From: Brachyhypopomus gauderio
Lineage: Eukaryota; Chordata; Actinopteri; Gymnotiformes; Hypopomidae
Length of the DNA: 64,000 bases
Reading direction: 5' to 3'
NCBI RefSeq assembly: GCF_052324685.1
Contig: NC_135213.1
Location: 3,683,646 to 3,747,645, forward strand
Shown: positions 55,417 through 64,000 of the stretch, in pieces
How the letters are laid out: every line of letters begins with the position of its first letter
How positions within the stretch are numbered: the first letter of the stretch is position 1
Position numbers and translations under genes: made by a program
Notes under the pieces: generated by a model
Database searches by the model: none
Seen by the model: the letters and a program-made list of their open reading frames with translations, nothing else
Told to the model about the DNA's origin: nothing

Positions 55417-56360
55417 AATTCACAAAAACAGACATGTCCAACTGGCGAGGGGGATGAATCAGGCCGGTTGACCAGCAGGGTGGGTAGGACCAACGACCGG
55501 GGGCCGCCCAAGGCTCGCTGGCCGTGCCGTCACGACAGCACCATCCGAGTTTAAGTGGGCCTGCTTCAGATGGTCCACCGAAATGCTCTCGGGGACGCCC
55601 CCGATGTCCACCTTGAAGAACTTGTCCAGCACTCCAGCACTCAGAAAGGGCCGTCGTAGACCGGGCGGAGGGGACTGCAGTGCGCATCATGCCGTATGAA
55701 TACAAACTTAGCAGCATGCAAAGAAGGTGGAAACCGGGACCGCAGTAGACCATGCTGAGAGGTGGGCACGGGGACAAAAGCACCTGAGAACTCATGAAGG
55801 GCCTGCCGCTGGTGGCCGGCGGACCACGGAGCAGTAGGACAAGGGAGAAAATCTCCGAGGACCTGCAAGGGCTGTCCATAGACAAGTCTGGCCGAGGAAG
55901 CCTGGAGATCTTCTTTGGGGGACGACCTGAGGCCCAGCATGACCCAGGGGAGCCTATCAACCCAGTCGCCATCCCGGAGGCTGGCCCGGTGCGCGGCTTT
56001 CATAGAGCGATGGAAACACTCACAAAGCCCGTTGGCCTGGGGGTGGTAGGCCATCGTGCGGTGCAGGTGTACTCCGAGGCCTGCAGCCACGCCGTTCCAG
56101 AGGGCAGAAGTGAACTGAGGCCCGCGGTCTGAGGACATATCCGACGGGACACCAAACCGTGCGACCCACATGCCAATAAATGCCTGGGCCACTTCCGAGG
56201 CCGTAGTGGAGGACAACGGTACGGCTTCCGGCCACCTCGTGGTCCTGTCGACGACGGTGAGGAGGTGAGAGAAACCACGGGACGGTGGCAGCTGCCCCAC
56301 TAAATCCACATGCACGTGGTCGAAACGCTGCTCCGGCACAGGAAATGAATCCAGCAGGGC
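55417..56360 (-). pseudogene. Ty3/gypsy integrase core and C-terminus
   Basis: The minus strand reads RFDHVHVDLVGQLPPSRGFS, VVDRTTRWPEAVPL, FGVPSDMSSDRGPQF, HPQANGLCECFHRSMKAA and LPWVMLGLRS. The catalytic D,D,E positions are occupied apart from the usual E region reading GLCECFHR. Further down, FIRHDAH..PLRPVYDGPF is followed by a stop near 55641. It is fused in frame to L2 sequence at 56361. Confidence 0.85.
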
Positions 56361-58280
56361 CTTAAAAACCATGACTAGAACCTTAAAATCTATTCTAAAG
56401 CTGACAGGTAACCAGTGCAGTGAGTGGAGTGCAGGTGCAATATGATCTCTCTCTCTCCTGCGGGTCAGAACCCTTGCAGCCGCGTTCTGAACTCGCTGTA
56501 GGTGTGAAATATAGCTCTTTGGAAGAGCAGATAGAACAGCGTTACAATAATCTAGCCTTGATGTGATAAATGCATGGACAAGTTTTTCACTGTCAGCAGG
56601 AGAGAGCATATCTTGGACCTTAGCGATGTTTCGAAGGTGAAAATAAGCTGTCTTGCATGTAGTCATGATGTGTGATTTGAAGCTGAGCTCATTATCAAAG
56701 GTGACGCCCAGGTTCTTAACACATTGTCTGGCATTCAGATTCATTTGATTTAAATAAGTCTGGACATCATTCCTTTGTGAATCACTGCCAAGAACAAGAA
56801 CCTCTGTCTTCTGTTTATTTAACTGCAGAAAATTGTCAGACATCCAAGTCTGTATATCATCTATGCAGTCAAACAGTGAGCAAATTGATTTTAGGGCTTT
56901 AGGTTCTAGCGAAATATAAAGTTGAGTGTCATCTGCATATTGATGATAACTAATACCAGTGTTCTCAAGTCTCACGCATTGAGCGTGTGACACACGCATT
57001 TTACCGTCTTCACACGCCACACTTCCGATTTCACACGGCGAAAAAATAAATAAAATCTAGTTTATTTACCTCTGATCCATGTATATATGTCACCCTCCAC
57101 TGGCAATCGATCGCGAAATACAACAACGTTCGCCACCCCACCGCTCAACAACTTACGTTCGCCACGCCACCCCCCCCACGCTCAACAACTTATGTTCGCC
57201 ACCGACTCTCACACTCTGAAATGAATTCAAAACTTGAGCCCTGACTAATACCATGTTTATTAATGATGTGTGATGATATATGTGGTAGCATATATAGGTT
57301 GAATAGTAACGGCCCAAGAATTGATCCTTGGGGGACGCCACAAGTTATTTTTTGACGTGTGGAGGAAGAGGTACCTAATGCTACACAGTAATCACACCCA
57401 GTTAGGTGCGATCTAAACCAGTCTAAGACTAAGCCACTAAGGCCTACCCAGCTCTGTAGTCGATCAAGAAGTATTTCATGATCAACGGTGTCAAAAGCGG
57501 TGCTTAAATCTAGCAGAAAAAGGACTGAGAGTTTGCCTGCATCCTTATTCAATCTCAAGTCATTTACTACCTTAACTAGGGCTGTGTCAGTGCTGTGGAG
57601 AGCTCTGAAACCAGATTGAAAAGTTTCATTTATTTGATTTACTTTGACATAGTCATTCAACTGGATTGACACTACTTTTTCAATTATTTTGCTAAGAAAG
57701 GAAAGGTTAGAAATAGGTCGATAATTATTAAGAATTGTAGGATCAAGATTTCTGTTCTTTAATAGTGGTTTAACCATTAGAGTTAAAAAAATTTTAGGGA
57801 ATTCACCCAATTGCAGAGACTGATTAACAATCGTTAGAACTTCATTTGCTAATGAGCTCAGAACCTGCTTGAAAAAGCATGTTGGTAAAGTGTCCAGTTC
57901 ACAAGTAGAGGATTTTAGTGATGAAATCACATCAAGTAGTGTTACCATGTCAACTTCTTCGAAATAAGACATATTAAAGTTAGGCTGAGTAAATGATGTA
58001 AGGGTTGATGGTCTATTAGTGCTTGTTGCTATGTTCTGCCTCAAACTAGTAATCTTGTCCCTAAAAAATATAGCAAACTCCTCACATTTTTCAACTAAAA
58101 CAGTCTCAGGGAAGCCACAGGAGGTGGGGATTACTAGCTGATCTATGCTTCTGAACAAGACACCTGAGTTATTATTGGATGAATTGATTAAGGTAGAGAA
58201 ATAGTTTTTCCTTGCTGATTTCACTTCACTGTTGTAATTGTGCAATGTTGTTTTATAAATATCAAAATGTACTTGCAATT
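56361..58280 (-). pseudogene. L2 LINE reverse transcriptase, two frames
   Basis: 58278-57190 has NYRPISNLSFLSKIIEKVVS, FQSGFRALHSTDTALVKV, LLDLSTAFDTVDHEILL and GVPQGSILGPLLFNLYM. 57020-56361 has ISYHQYADDTQLYIS (active site YADD), then FLQLNKQKTEVLVLG, LDYCNAVLSALPKS and LHWLPVSFRIDFKVLV. A ~170-base interruption near 57020-57190 contains AACAACTTACGTTCGCCAC repeats in about three copies. The 3' end of L2 is missing because integrase sequence replaces it. Confidence 0.9.
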
Positions 58281-58806
58281 TTGACTTTCACCAACGTCTC
58301 TCAGCCTGCCTACAATCTTGCCTAAATTTTACAATAGATGGAGTGTTTCTCCAGGGCATCTTAATTTTACCAGAGATTATTTTAGTTACCTTTGGTGCAA
58401 CAGCACCAATACAGTTTCTAACTCTGTGTGTGAATATTTCAACTAGCTCATTCCCAATTTCTGAGAGGGGAGGGAGGGACTGTTATATATATATATATAT
58501 TGCCAGGGATCTCAATATAACTGTGGGTCAATGACTCTAGCGACAACTTGGATATCTTTTTAAAACGAGCTCAACTTTATTGAACAACGTCGAGCTTAAC
58601 CCGCCTCAGCACACCCACACCCTGTCGACCCTTGCTCGTGGGCGGGGCCTGTAATAACACAATACCACAATCAAAGCCTCGAATGAGTTAATAGAGGTAA
58701 CTGTATCCAGGAGGAGCTGCTTCATGAACTTACATATTCATCTACTCTAACCCATGTCTCTGTTAAACATAGTGCATTTAGTCTATCTGAGATTATTTTG
58801 TTTACT
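58281..58806 (-). pseudogene. L2 LINE, endonuclease remnant with an insertion
   Basis: 58470-58285 continues L2 coding (VRNCIGAVAPKVTKIISGKI, WRNTPSIVKFRQDC). At 58735-58803 the minus strand reads VNKIISDRLNALCLTETWVR, the early endonuclease. Most of the endonuclease is absent, and 58480-58735 is foreign sequence with a (TA)n tract and CTTTATTGAACAACG, possibly part of an LTR. Confidence 0.7.
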
Positions 58807-58811
58807 ATCTG

Positions 58812-59301
58812 TCACATCTGGCACCACCCCCTCCCTGTCTGTGTATCCTGGCTCCTCCTCCTTTGGTTTTCTTCTGTTTCATTCCGCCTTTGTTTTTGAT
58901 TTCTATGGTTTCTGTGCTTTCCCTCATTGGTTTTAGCTGTCGCTTGTTTGAGTGTTTGTTTAGTTTTGTAGTTATTCCTTGTGTTTCGGGTATTTGTTGT
59001 GGGTCAGTGTTGAAGTCCGAGTCCTGTATGTTTCTATCTGATTCTTGCGAGTACTACTGTTTGAATATTGATGTGTAGATTAGGTCTTGCGTGTGCTTCA
59101 GTGTCGATGTGGTATGTCTTGCTTCTGTTCGTATGCTGATGTTTAAGTCTTGCCTGTACTTCTGTTTGTATGTTTAACTCTAGTCTTGCTTACCTTCGGT
59201 TTTGAGTTTATGAATCTAGGTCTTTCTCGTGCTTTGCTTTCAGTGTCGTTCTCCTTGTTAAAGTTTGTTGTGTGTACGTCGTTCAAGTATAGTGTGTAAG
59301 G
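58812..59301 (+). mobile_element. Possible LTR, TGTCACATCTGG start
   Basis: TGTCACATCTGGCACCACCC begins a T/G-rich, non-coding block that interrupts the L2 endonuclease sequence. It ends near the hAT at 59302. No second LTR or duplication was seen. Confidence 0.35.
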
Positions 59302-59848
59302 CAGGGGTCTCCAACACGTCGCTCGCGAGCTACCAGTAGCTCGCCACCCCTTTCCGAGTAGCTCGCCAAAGGGCCAATGAATTACATATAAATTTGTAAA
59401 CCTAATTGGTCCCATCGAGAAATCTACTTAAATTTATGTCCAATCAAAATTCACAGTTGTCCCTCCCCTTCTAACACTAAATGATTATTCGCCAATTATA
59501 CAACAGTTAGTTCACAATCTGACTGGTTGTGAAGTGTTCTAACCCTGCAGATATGTGTGATAACAGCACGGTATTCTTGTTCTCTGTATCACTCCGCGGA
59601 CGCGTTGTCAAGTAACGGCATGTACATATATTCACGATAACACACTCCCTCTCGTGTTCTATTGCTCAATTAGCTGCCAATCAAAAAGTTAGGCTGCCGT
59701 CAATATTGAATAAATCAGGGGTCACCCACGTCATGAGTCGCCCGCGGGCTTGTTTTAAAAATAGCTCACTATAGTGCAATGCACCAAAGCGCTGCATCGT
59801 TTATGTTTTTGCTACTATTATAGATTGTCCGCGGTTGCTAGCGGTCTT
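59302..59848. mobile_element. hAT element, second copy of the 37712 family, right end lost
   Basis: It starts CAGGGGTCTCCAACACGTCG and follows the 37712-38306 copy almost base for base (GGCCAATGAATTACATATAA, CGCGGACGCGTTGTCAAGTA, TTGTCCGCGGTTGCTAGCGG). It also keeps the AGCTCGCCACC block that the other copy lacks. It stops near 59848, before the terminal GACCCCTG. Confidence 0.85.
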
Positions 59849-60219
59849 CCCGCTTAGCAATTGACACTTGCACACACAACTTTCGTTCGGTGGTTAGCCA
59901 GTAGGGCTACTTCAAGTAGCTTAGAGTCCCGCTCTCCAGCGCCAGTGCGTCCGCCCCCTGGTTATATTACCACCCCACCATTACAGATTGACCCACCTAA
60001 TCAGGACGCAGCGAGAGAGCATAAGGTGGAGGTCCTCGCTTTTCCTGGGGACCTGCATGAACGGGTAAAACGGGGAGAGCCGTTTGAACTGCCATCGGAA
60101 ATAAGTCCTCCACATGAGTTTAATGGGGAAGTCCCCTAGAAGGATTTATACTCCAGAGCAGATTGTTTTTTGACTGTTTGCTCGGCCCACAACCTCCCGA
60201 ATTTATTAAGGTAAGAAAC

Positions 60220-61187
60220 ACTTTGGGCAACACGGTGGCTTGGTGGTTAGCACGTTTGCCTCCCAGCACTTGGGTCTTGGGTTCAAGTCCCTATCTGAGT
60301 GGAGTTTCCATGTTCTCCCCTGTGTCTGCGTGGGTTTCCTCCGGGATCTCCGGTTTCCTCCCACAGTCCAAAAAACATGGAGGTTAGTGTAGCCCTGTGC
60401 TATATTTTGGGTAAATTTCCATACATGGGATGGTTTCAGTTCATTAAGGTTTAAAAGGGTTAAATGTTTAAAACGTTAAAAATGCAATTTCTAAGCTCTT
60501 GTATTATTATTATTATTAGGTCAAATGCCTTTGTTTGTATATTTTGTATTTTATTTCTAATATCTGTCAGATATCTTCCTTAGAAGCAAGTGAGCACGTG
60601 AACACTTGCTTCTACTCTCCTCTCCTATTCGCAACGGACAGGTACAGAGTCTGCTACATTTTTATGTTACTCGTTGAGTGAAGCGACCAGTGTTAGATTT
60701 CCAGGCCTCAACGCACCCAAGCGGCGACCAGGCCTGCAACAGGGTACTTTTGGGGTGGAAATTTTAGTTTATATTTAAAGCCGGCATAGCTTAGGATGCT
60801 TACTGGTATAGAGCTGAAGTGTTGTTGAATGTTTATTTTTGTTTTATTTAAAATACATTGTAATTTCATTGAAATATATTTTTAGATAACAAGTAAAGAT
60901 ATTTTATTTACAGTTCATTATTCCATTGTGATCTTATTACTTGAAAGCTTATAGGAGTGTATTCACAAGACATTTACAAGATAGTACTCAACCAATCCGA
61001 TTAAAACTACTGCTGTTTTATCACCACAACTGATAAGAACTCAATTATTTAGTTTAGTTACCTGTTTTAGAGATCTTGCCATGTAATGTAGGCAAAGGGG
61101 CGCTACATTAGGTAAATTGGCAGTCCCTGACAAAATTCTCCCTGAGTGTGTGTCTGTGTCTCCATGTTCAATAAAAAAGTAGTGTCT

Positions 61188-61222
<35 letters not shown>

Positions 61223-61472
61223 TGTGCTTGTATGCCCAGTGGTGGATGGTGCTCTGCCACTAGGGTCTGTCCTCTCTCCCCTTCCTGCACCCCATTCAGT
61301 CCCCCAGGGGGCTGTGGATCCTGGTAGAGAGTACGCTGTACGCAATTGGCTGCCGCTTCTCGCCGGTGTGTGTGTGATTGGTTGTCGTTGTCTGTGACTT
61401 GTACCTGTGTTAAATTGTAAAGCGCCTTGGGTATTCAGAAAGGCGCGATATAAATCGAACATTCATTCATTC
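60220..61472 (+). mobile_element. V-SINE-like element inside gag, itself split by a solo LTR
   Basis: The left part (60220-60383) and right part (61112-61472) together match the SINE at 23361-23873. The target duplication is ATTAAGGTAAGAAAC (60205-60219) against ATTAAGGTGAGATAC (61473-61487), two mismatches in 15. The tail is CATTCATTC repeats. Confidence 0.9.
60388..61107. mobile_element. Solo LTR (720 bp) inside the SINE
   Basis: Ends TGTAGCCC and GGCGCTACA, with TGTAGC/GCTACA as short inverted repeat, flanked by the 4-bp duplication TTAG (60384-60387 and 61108-61111). Comparison with the uninterrupted SINE at 23515-23525 confirms the insertion point. No coding content. Confidence 0.85.
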
Positions 61473-61729
61473 ATTAAGGTGAGATACCTCTTGCAATACC
61501 TTGAGGGGAAGGCCCTGCAATGGGCTGATCTCCTCATGTCACGGAGAGCCCATGAGATGGAGACTCTAGAGGGGTTTTTTGGCATGCTTAGAGCTTGCTT
61601 TGGGAAGTACAATGCTGAACAGTGGACACATGATTGGTCCGACCCAGAGGTTGTAGCAGCCCTTAGGGCTGAACGGTTCTTCAGAGCTACGCCTACGCCA
61701 GCCGCCCAGCCTACGCCTACGCCAGCCGC

Positions 61730-62110
61730 CCAGGAGCAGTCCGAGAGCGTACCCGAGGCCCAGGAGCGGTCCGAGAGCGTACCCGAGGCCCAGCAGCGGT
61801 CCGAGAGCGTACCCGAGGCCCAGCAGCAGTCCGAGAGCGTACCCGAGGCCCAGCAGCGGTCCGAGAGCATCCCCGAGACCCAGGAGGGTCCTGCCTGCGA
61901 GTATGAGGCCCCGGAGCAGCCTGCCTGCGAGTTCGAGGCCCCGGAGCGGCCTGCCGGCGAGTTCGAGGCCCCGGAGCGGCCTGCCTGCGAGTTCGAGGCC
62001 CCGGAGCGGCCTGCCTGCGAGTTCGAGGCCCTGGAGCGGCCAGCCTGCGAGTGTGGAGCCCAGGAGAGGCCTGTCTGTGAGTGTGGATCCCAGGAGAAAT
62101 TGGCAAGTGT
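61730..62110 (+). repeat. Two adjacent 30-bp coding minisatellites
   Basis: Array 1 (about 61733-61885): unit GAGAGCGTACCCGAGGCCCA plus GCAGCGGTCC. Array 2 (about 61890-62100): unit CCTGCCTGCGAGTTCGAGGC plus CCCGGAGCGG. Both keep the gag frame, and all frames of this block are open because of the 30-bp period. Confidence 0.95.
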
Positions 62111-62539
62111 GCCGCAGGCCCAGGAGGGGTCTGCACCTGTTCCCTTGCCCCGTAGGAAGTCTGATCCATCGCCGCCTGTTCCTGCTGTCCGGAGGGGGTC
62201 GCCGCTGGTGCAAGTGTTAAGAATGCCACGCAAAAGTAAAGCGCTACGTGCAAATACTACACCATTAGCTGGTAGGGCTACTTCAAGTAGCTTAGAGTCT
62301 CGCTCTCCAGTGCCAGTGCATCCGCCCCCTGGTTATACTACCACCCCACCGTTACACTATCACAGCTTTTGATGCAATCGATCTAATGTTTAAAGTCCTA
62401 GCCTTAGCTTAATATTGCTGCTCACTTCATGTTGATTATTTAATTTTAATTAGATTTAAAAAACATATCGGCCTGTTATTCCTATACCTCCCATGGCTAA
62501 CAGACACAGTGTCAATGGTTTGGTAGTTAGGGAAGTAAG

Positions 62540-63712
62540 CTCTACTTAGCTGATTTGCATGGTTTGTTGTGGCTGGTCAGGCCCGGCGTAACACAAGTGA
62601 GTGGAGCAGCCGCGCTTGGCTGGAGACGCAGGTGGCCACGAAGGTGCGGGAGACGCAGGGGAGTGCTCATTAAACTTCTTCAGTGCGGACACCGCACAGC
62701 GCTACCAAGCATTCATATGGCCAACCTCCGCTCACTAGGCAATAAAGTGGATGAACTTTCACTTCTGAACCGGACCAATAAGGACTTTTCTCTCTCTGCT
62801 TCACCGAGACCTGGCTCACCGAGGCCACCCCGGACAGCACGCTGCAGCTCGCCGGCTTCCACCTCTACAGAGCGGACCGCAGCACGGAGACCTCAGGAAA
62901 ACTTAGAGGCGGCGGAATCTGTTTTTATATTAACCGTGGCTGGTGTACAGATGTCACTGTGTTCATGAAGACCTGCAGTCCTGATCTGGAGTCTGTGTTC
63001 TATCAACTGTAAACCGTTCTACTGCCCGCGTGAGCTCTCCTCTGTGGTGCTCGTCGGAGTTTACATCCCGCCAAGCTCGTGTGTGCGCGAGGCACTGCGC
63101 GCTCTCACTGACCAGATCAGCACGGAGCATAAACACACAGACTCCGTTTTCATAATTTTAGGGGACTTCAACGGAGCAAAACTCACTAGTGAGTTGCCTA
63201 AATACAGACATCATGTTACCTGCCCCACCAGGGAGAGTAATATCCTCGATCACTGCTATACTGTATTAAAGGGTGTATATCGCTCTGTTCCCCAAGCTGC
63301 TCTGGGCCTATCTGACCACTCTATGGTCCATCTTCTCCCAACCTACAGACAGATGCTCAAGCGGGCAAAGCCTGAGGTTAGTACCGTGAAGTGGACCAGT
63401 GAGGCAAAAGAAAGGCTTCAGGACAGCATGAAGTCAACAGACTGGTGTATGTTTGACGAGGCTACAAGCAGCCTGGATGAATACACTGACACAGTGACGT
63501 CCTACATCAGCTTCTGTGAGGACATCTGTGTTCCAACCAGGACTCACATTAGATACAATAATGACAAGCCCTGGTTCAATACCAAACTGAAGCAGCTGCG
63601 CCGGTCTAAAGAGGAAGCTTTTAGGAGCGGGCACTCTACAACAAGGCACTCAACAGAGAGATCAGAGCTGCTAAGAAGAGCTACTCCACCAAGCTGAGCA
63701 GACTGTAATCTT
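62540..63712 (+). pseudogene. LINE endonuclease region (L2/CR1/jockey-like)
   Basis: Pieces in several frames: MANLRSLGNKVDELSLLN (62718), a CFTETWLTEATPDSTLQLAG stretch near 62800, then RGGGICFYINRGW and SPDLESVF. From 63044 a frame reads VLVGVYIPPSSCVREALRAL, VFIILGDFNGA, TRESNILDHCYTVLKG and LGLSDHSMVHL, the AP-endonuclease GDFN and SDH motifs, then the linker with WFNTKLKQLRRSKEEAFRSG. RT is absent: the sequence changes at about 63705. Frame breaks near 62780 and 63010. Confidence 0.75.
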
Positions 63713-63981
63713 GATGGGGCCATAATCTGCTCTGGCCCCATCCCAATGCGGCGCGGTGATGAGCAGTACAGCAGGCTCACGTCGCTAAACCGCTGGATGT
63801 CCAAGTGGTGTTCAGAAAATCAAGTGGGCTTTATTAATAATTGGGAAGAGTTCGAGGGCAAGCCTGGTCTTTTAGGCAGGGACGGTGTCCACCCCACCCG
63901 GGATGGCGCTGCCCTGTTATCTTGCAGCATAGCCCATAGCCTGTTAGCTAGTCGGCAGAGTAGCACTAGGAGCTGCTGACT
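63713..63981 (+). pseudogene. LINE ORF1 esterase-type fragment
   Basis: The frame reads ICSGPIPMRRGDEQYSRLTS, LNRWMSKWCSENQVGFINNW and GLLGRDGVHPTRDGAALLSC, ending at a stop at 63979. The SGPIP and DGVHPT..G motifs are the later blocks of the SGNH-type esterase found in ORF1 of fish L2/CR1-type LINEs; the catalytic Asp/His pair (DGVH) is kept, but the GDS block is missing. It abuts the endonuclease in the wrong order, so this is a junction of two element pieces. Confidence 0.65.
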
Positions 63982-64000
63982 GTCCAGGGTCGCGACCAGG

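Larger units (their letters stand above)
59850..62372 (+). pseudogene. Ty3/gypsy-like gag gene with coding minisatellites, split by a SINE
   Basis: The first part (59861-60219) has VLAFPGDLHERVKRGEPFEL and, in a shifted frame, GFILQSRLFFDCLLGPQPPE. After the SINE, 61476-62372 resumes with KVRYLLQYLEGKALQWADLL and a capsid-like FFGMLRACFGKYNAEQW. Then come Pro/Ala repeats, about six units of (S)ESVPEAQ(Q/E)(R/Q) and about eight of PACEFEAPER, each 30 bp, and a tail SSSLESRSPVPVHPPPGY with a stop at 62370-62372. The match to gag is through the LLEGKALQWA-type motif. No zinc knuckle or pol follows. An indel near 60135 breaks the first part. Confidence 0.7.

Noticed and set aside
55295..55972. 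225-residue minus-strand frame next to the integrase
   Set aside because: It is an out-of-frame shadow of the gypsy integrase C-terminus and LTR.
61463..62253. Long minus-strand frames with Arg/Ala-rich repeats opposite the gag minisatellites
   Set aside because: A 30-bp repeat without stops opens all six frames; only the plus frame continues into gag-like sequence.

Overview
The window looks like teleost genomic DNA. It holds an intron-containing immunoglobulin-superfamily gene with GT-AG junctions, two copies of a fish-type TLR22/TLR13-like Toll receptor, and fish-typical repeats: L2, L1/Tx1-like and RTE/Rex3-like LINEs, tRNA-derived SINEs, Ty3/gypsy elements, hAT, CACTA-like, Harbinger-like and Tc1 DNA elements. 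The species cannot be named from the sequence. There is no bacterial-style operon, CRISPR array or rRNA. Three loci look like genes: an ITIM-bearing V-set receptor (2763-5618, +), a broken TLR copy (8811-11640, -) and an intact TLR (48238-51117, -).

Layout. 1-6 kb: Tc1 transposase tail, then the six-exon Ig receptor with a solo LTR in its last intron. 6-8.8 kb: LTR and gypsy debris and a LINE 3' end. 8.8-12.2 kb: TLR pseudogene with its upstream region. 12.5-15.9 kb: solo LTR, LINE scraps, a 30-bp minisatellite and a retroviral pol scrap. 16.4-24 kb: a minus-strand Ty3/gypsy element split by a hAT (18369-19269) and a CACTA-like element (19683-21474), with a SINE at its 5' end. 24.8-41.4 kb: a decayed BED-type hAT transposase split by an almost complete L1-type LINE (27661-35736), which itself contains a hAT (with a solo LTR inside), a MITE, two SINEs and another solo LTR. 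An L2 fragment with its own hAT and a THAP-domain DNA transposon with two insertions follow.

42.4-44.4 kb: a complete short LTR element with 5-bp target duplication, coding only for an acidic repeat protein. 44.8-48 kb: MITE, 45-bp minisatellite, solo LTR, SINE. 48.2-51.3 kb: intact TLR. 51.3-55 kb: mostly unannotated, with one hAT MITE. 55.1-58.8 kb: an L2 LINE joined in frame to a gypsy integrase. 58.8-62.4 kb: hAT copy and a gypsy gag gene split by a SINE that is split by a solo LTR. 62.5-64 kb: LINE endonuclease and esterase pieces.

The two TLR copies and the Ig receptor would both act in innate immune recognition (ectodomain sensing with TIR signalling; ITIM-type inhibition). Their closeness suggests an immune gene neighbourhood thickened by transposons. 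Almost everything else is mobile DNA, and its insertion order can be read from target-site duplications. All homology calls are from reading; no database search was run.
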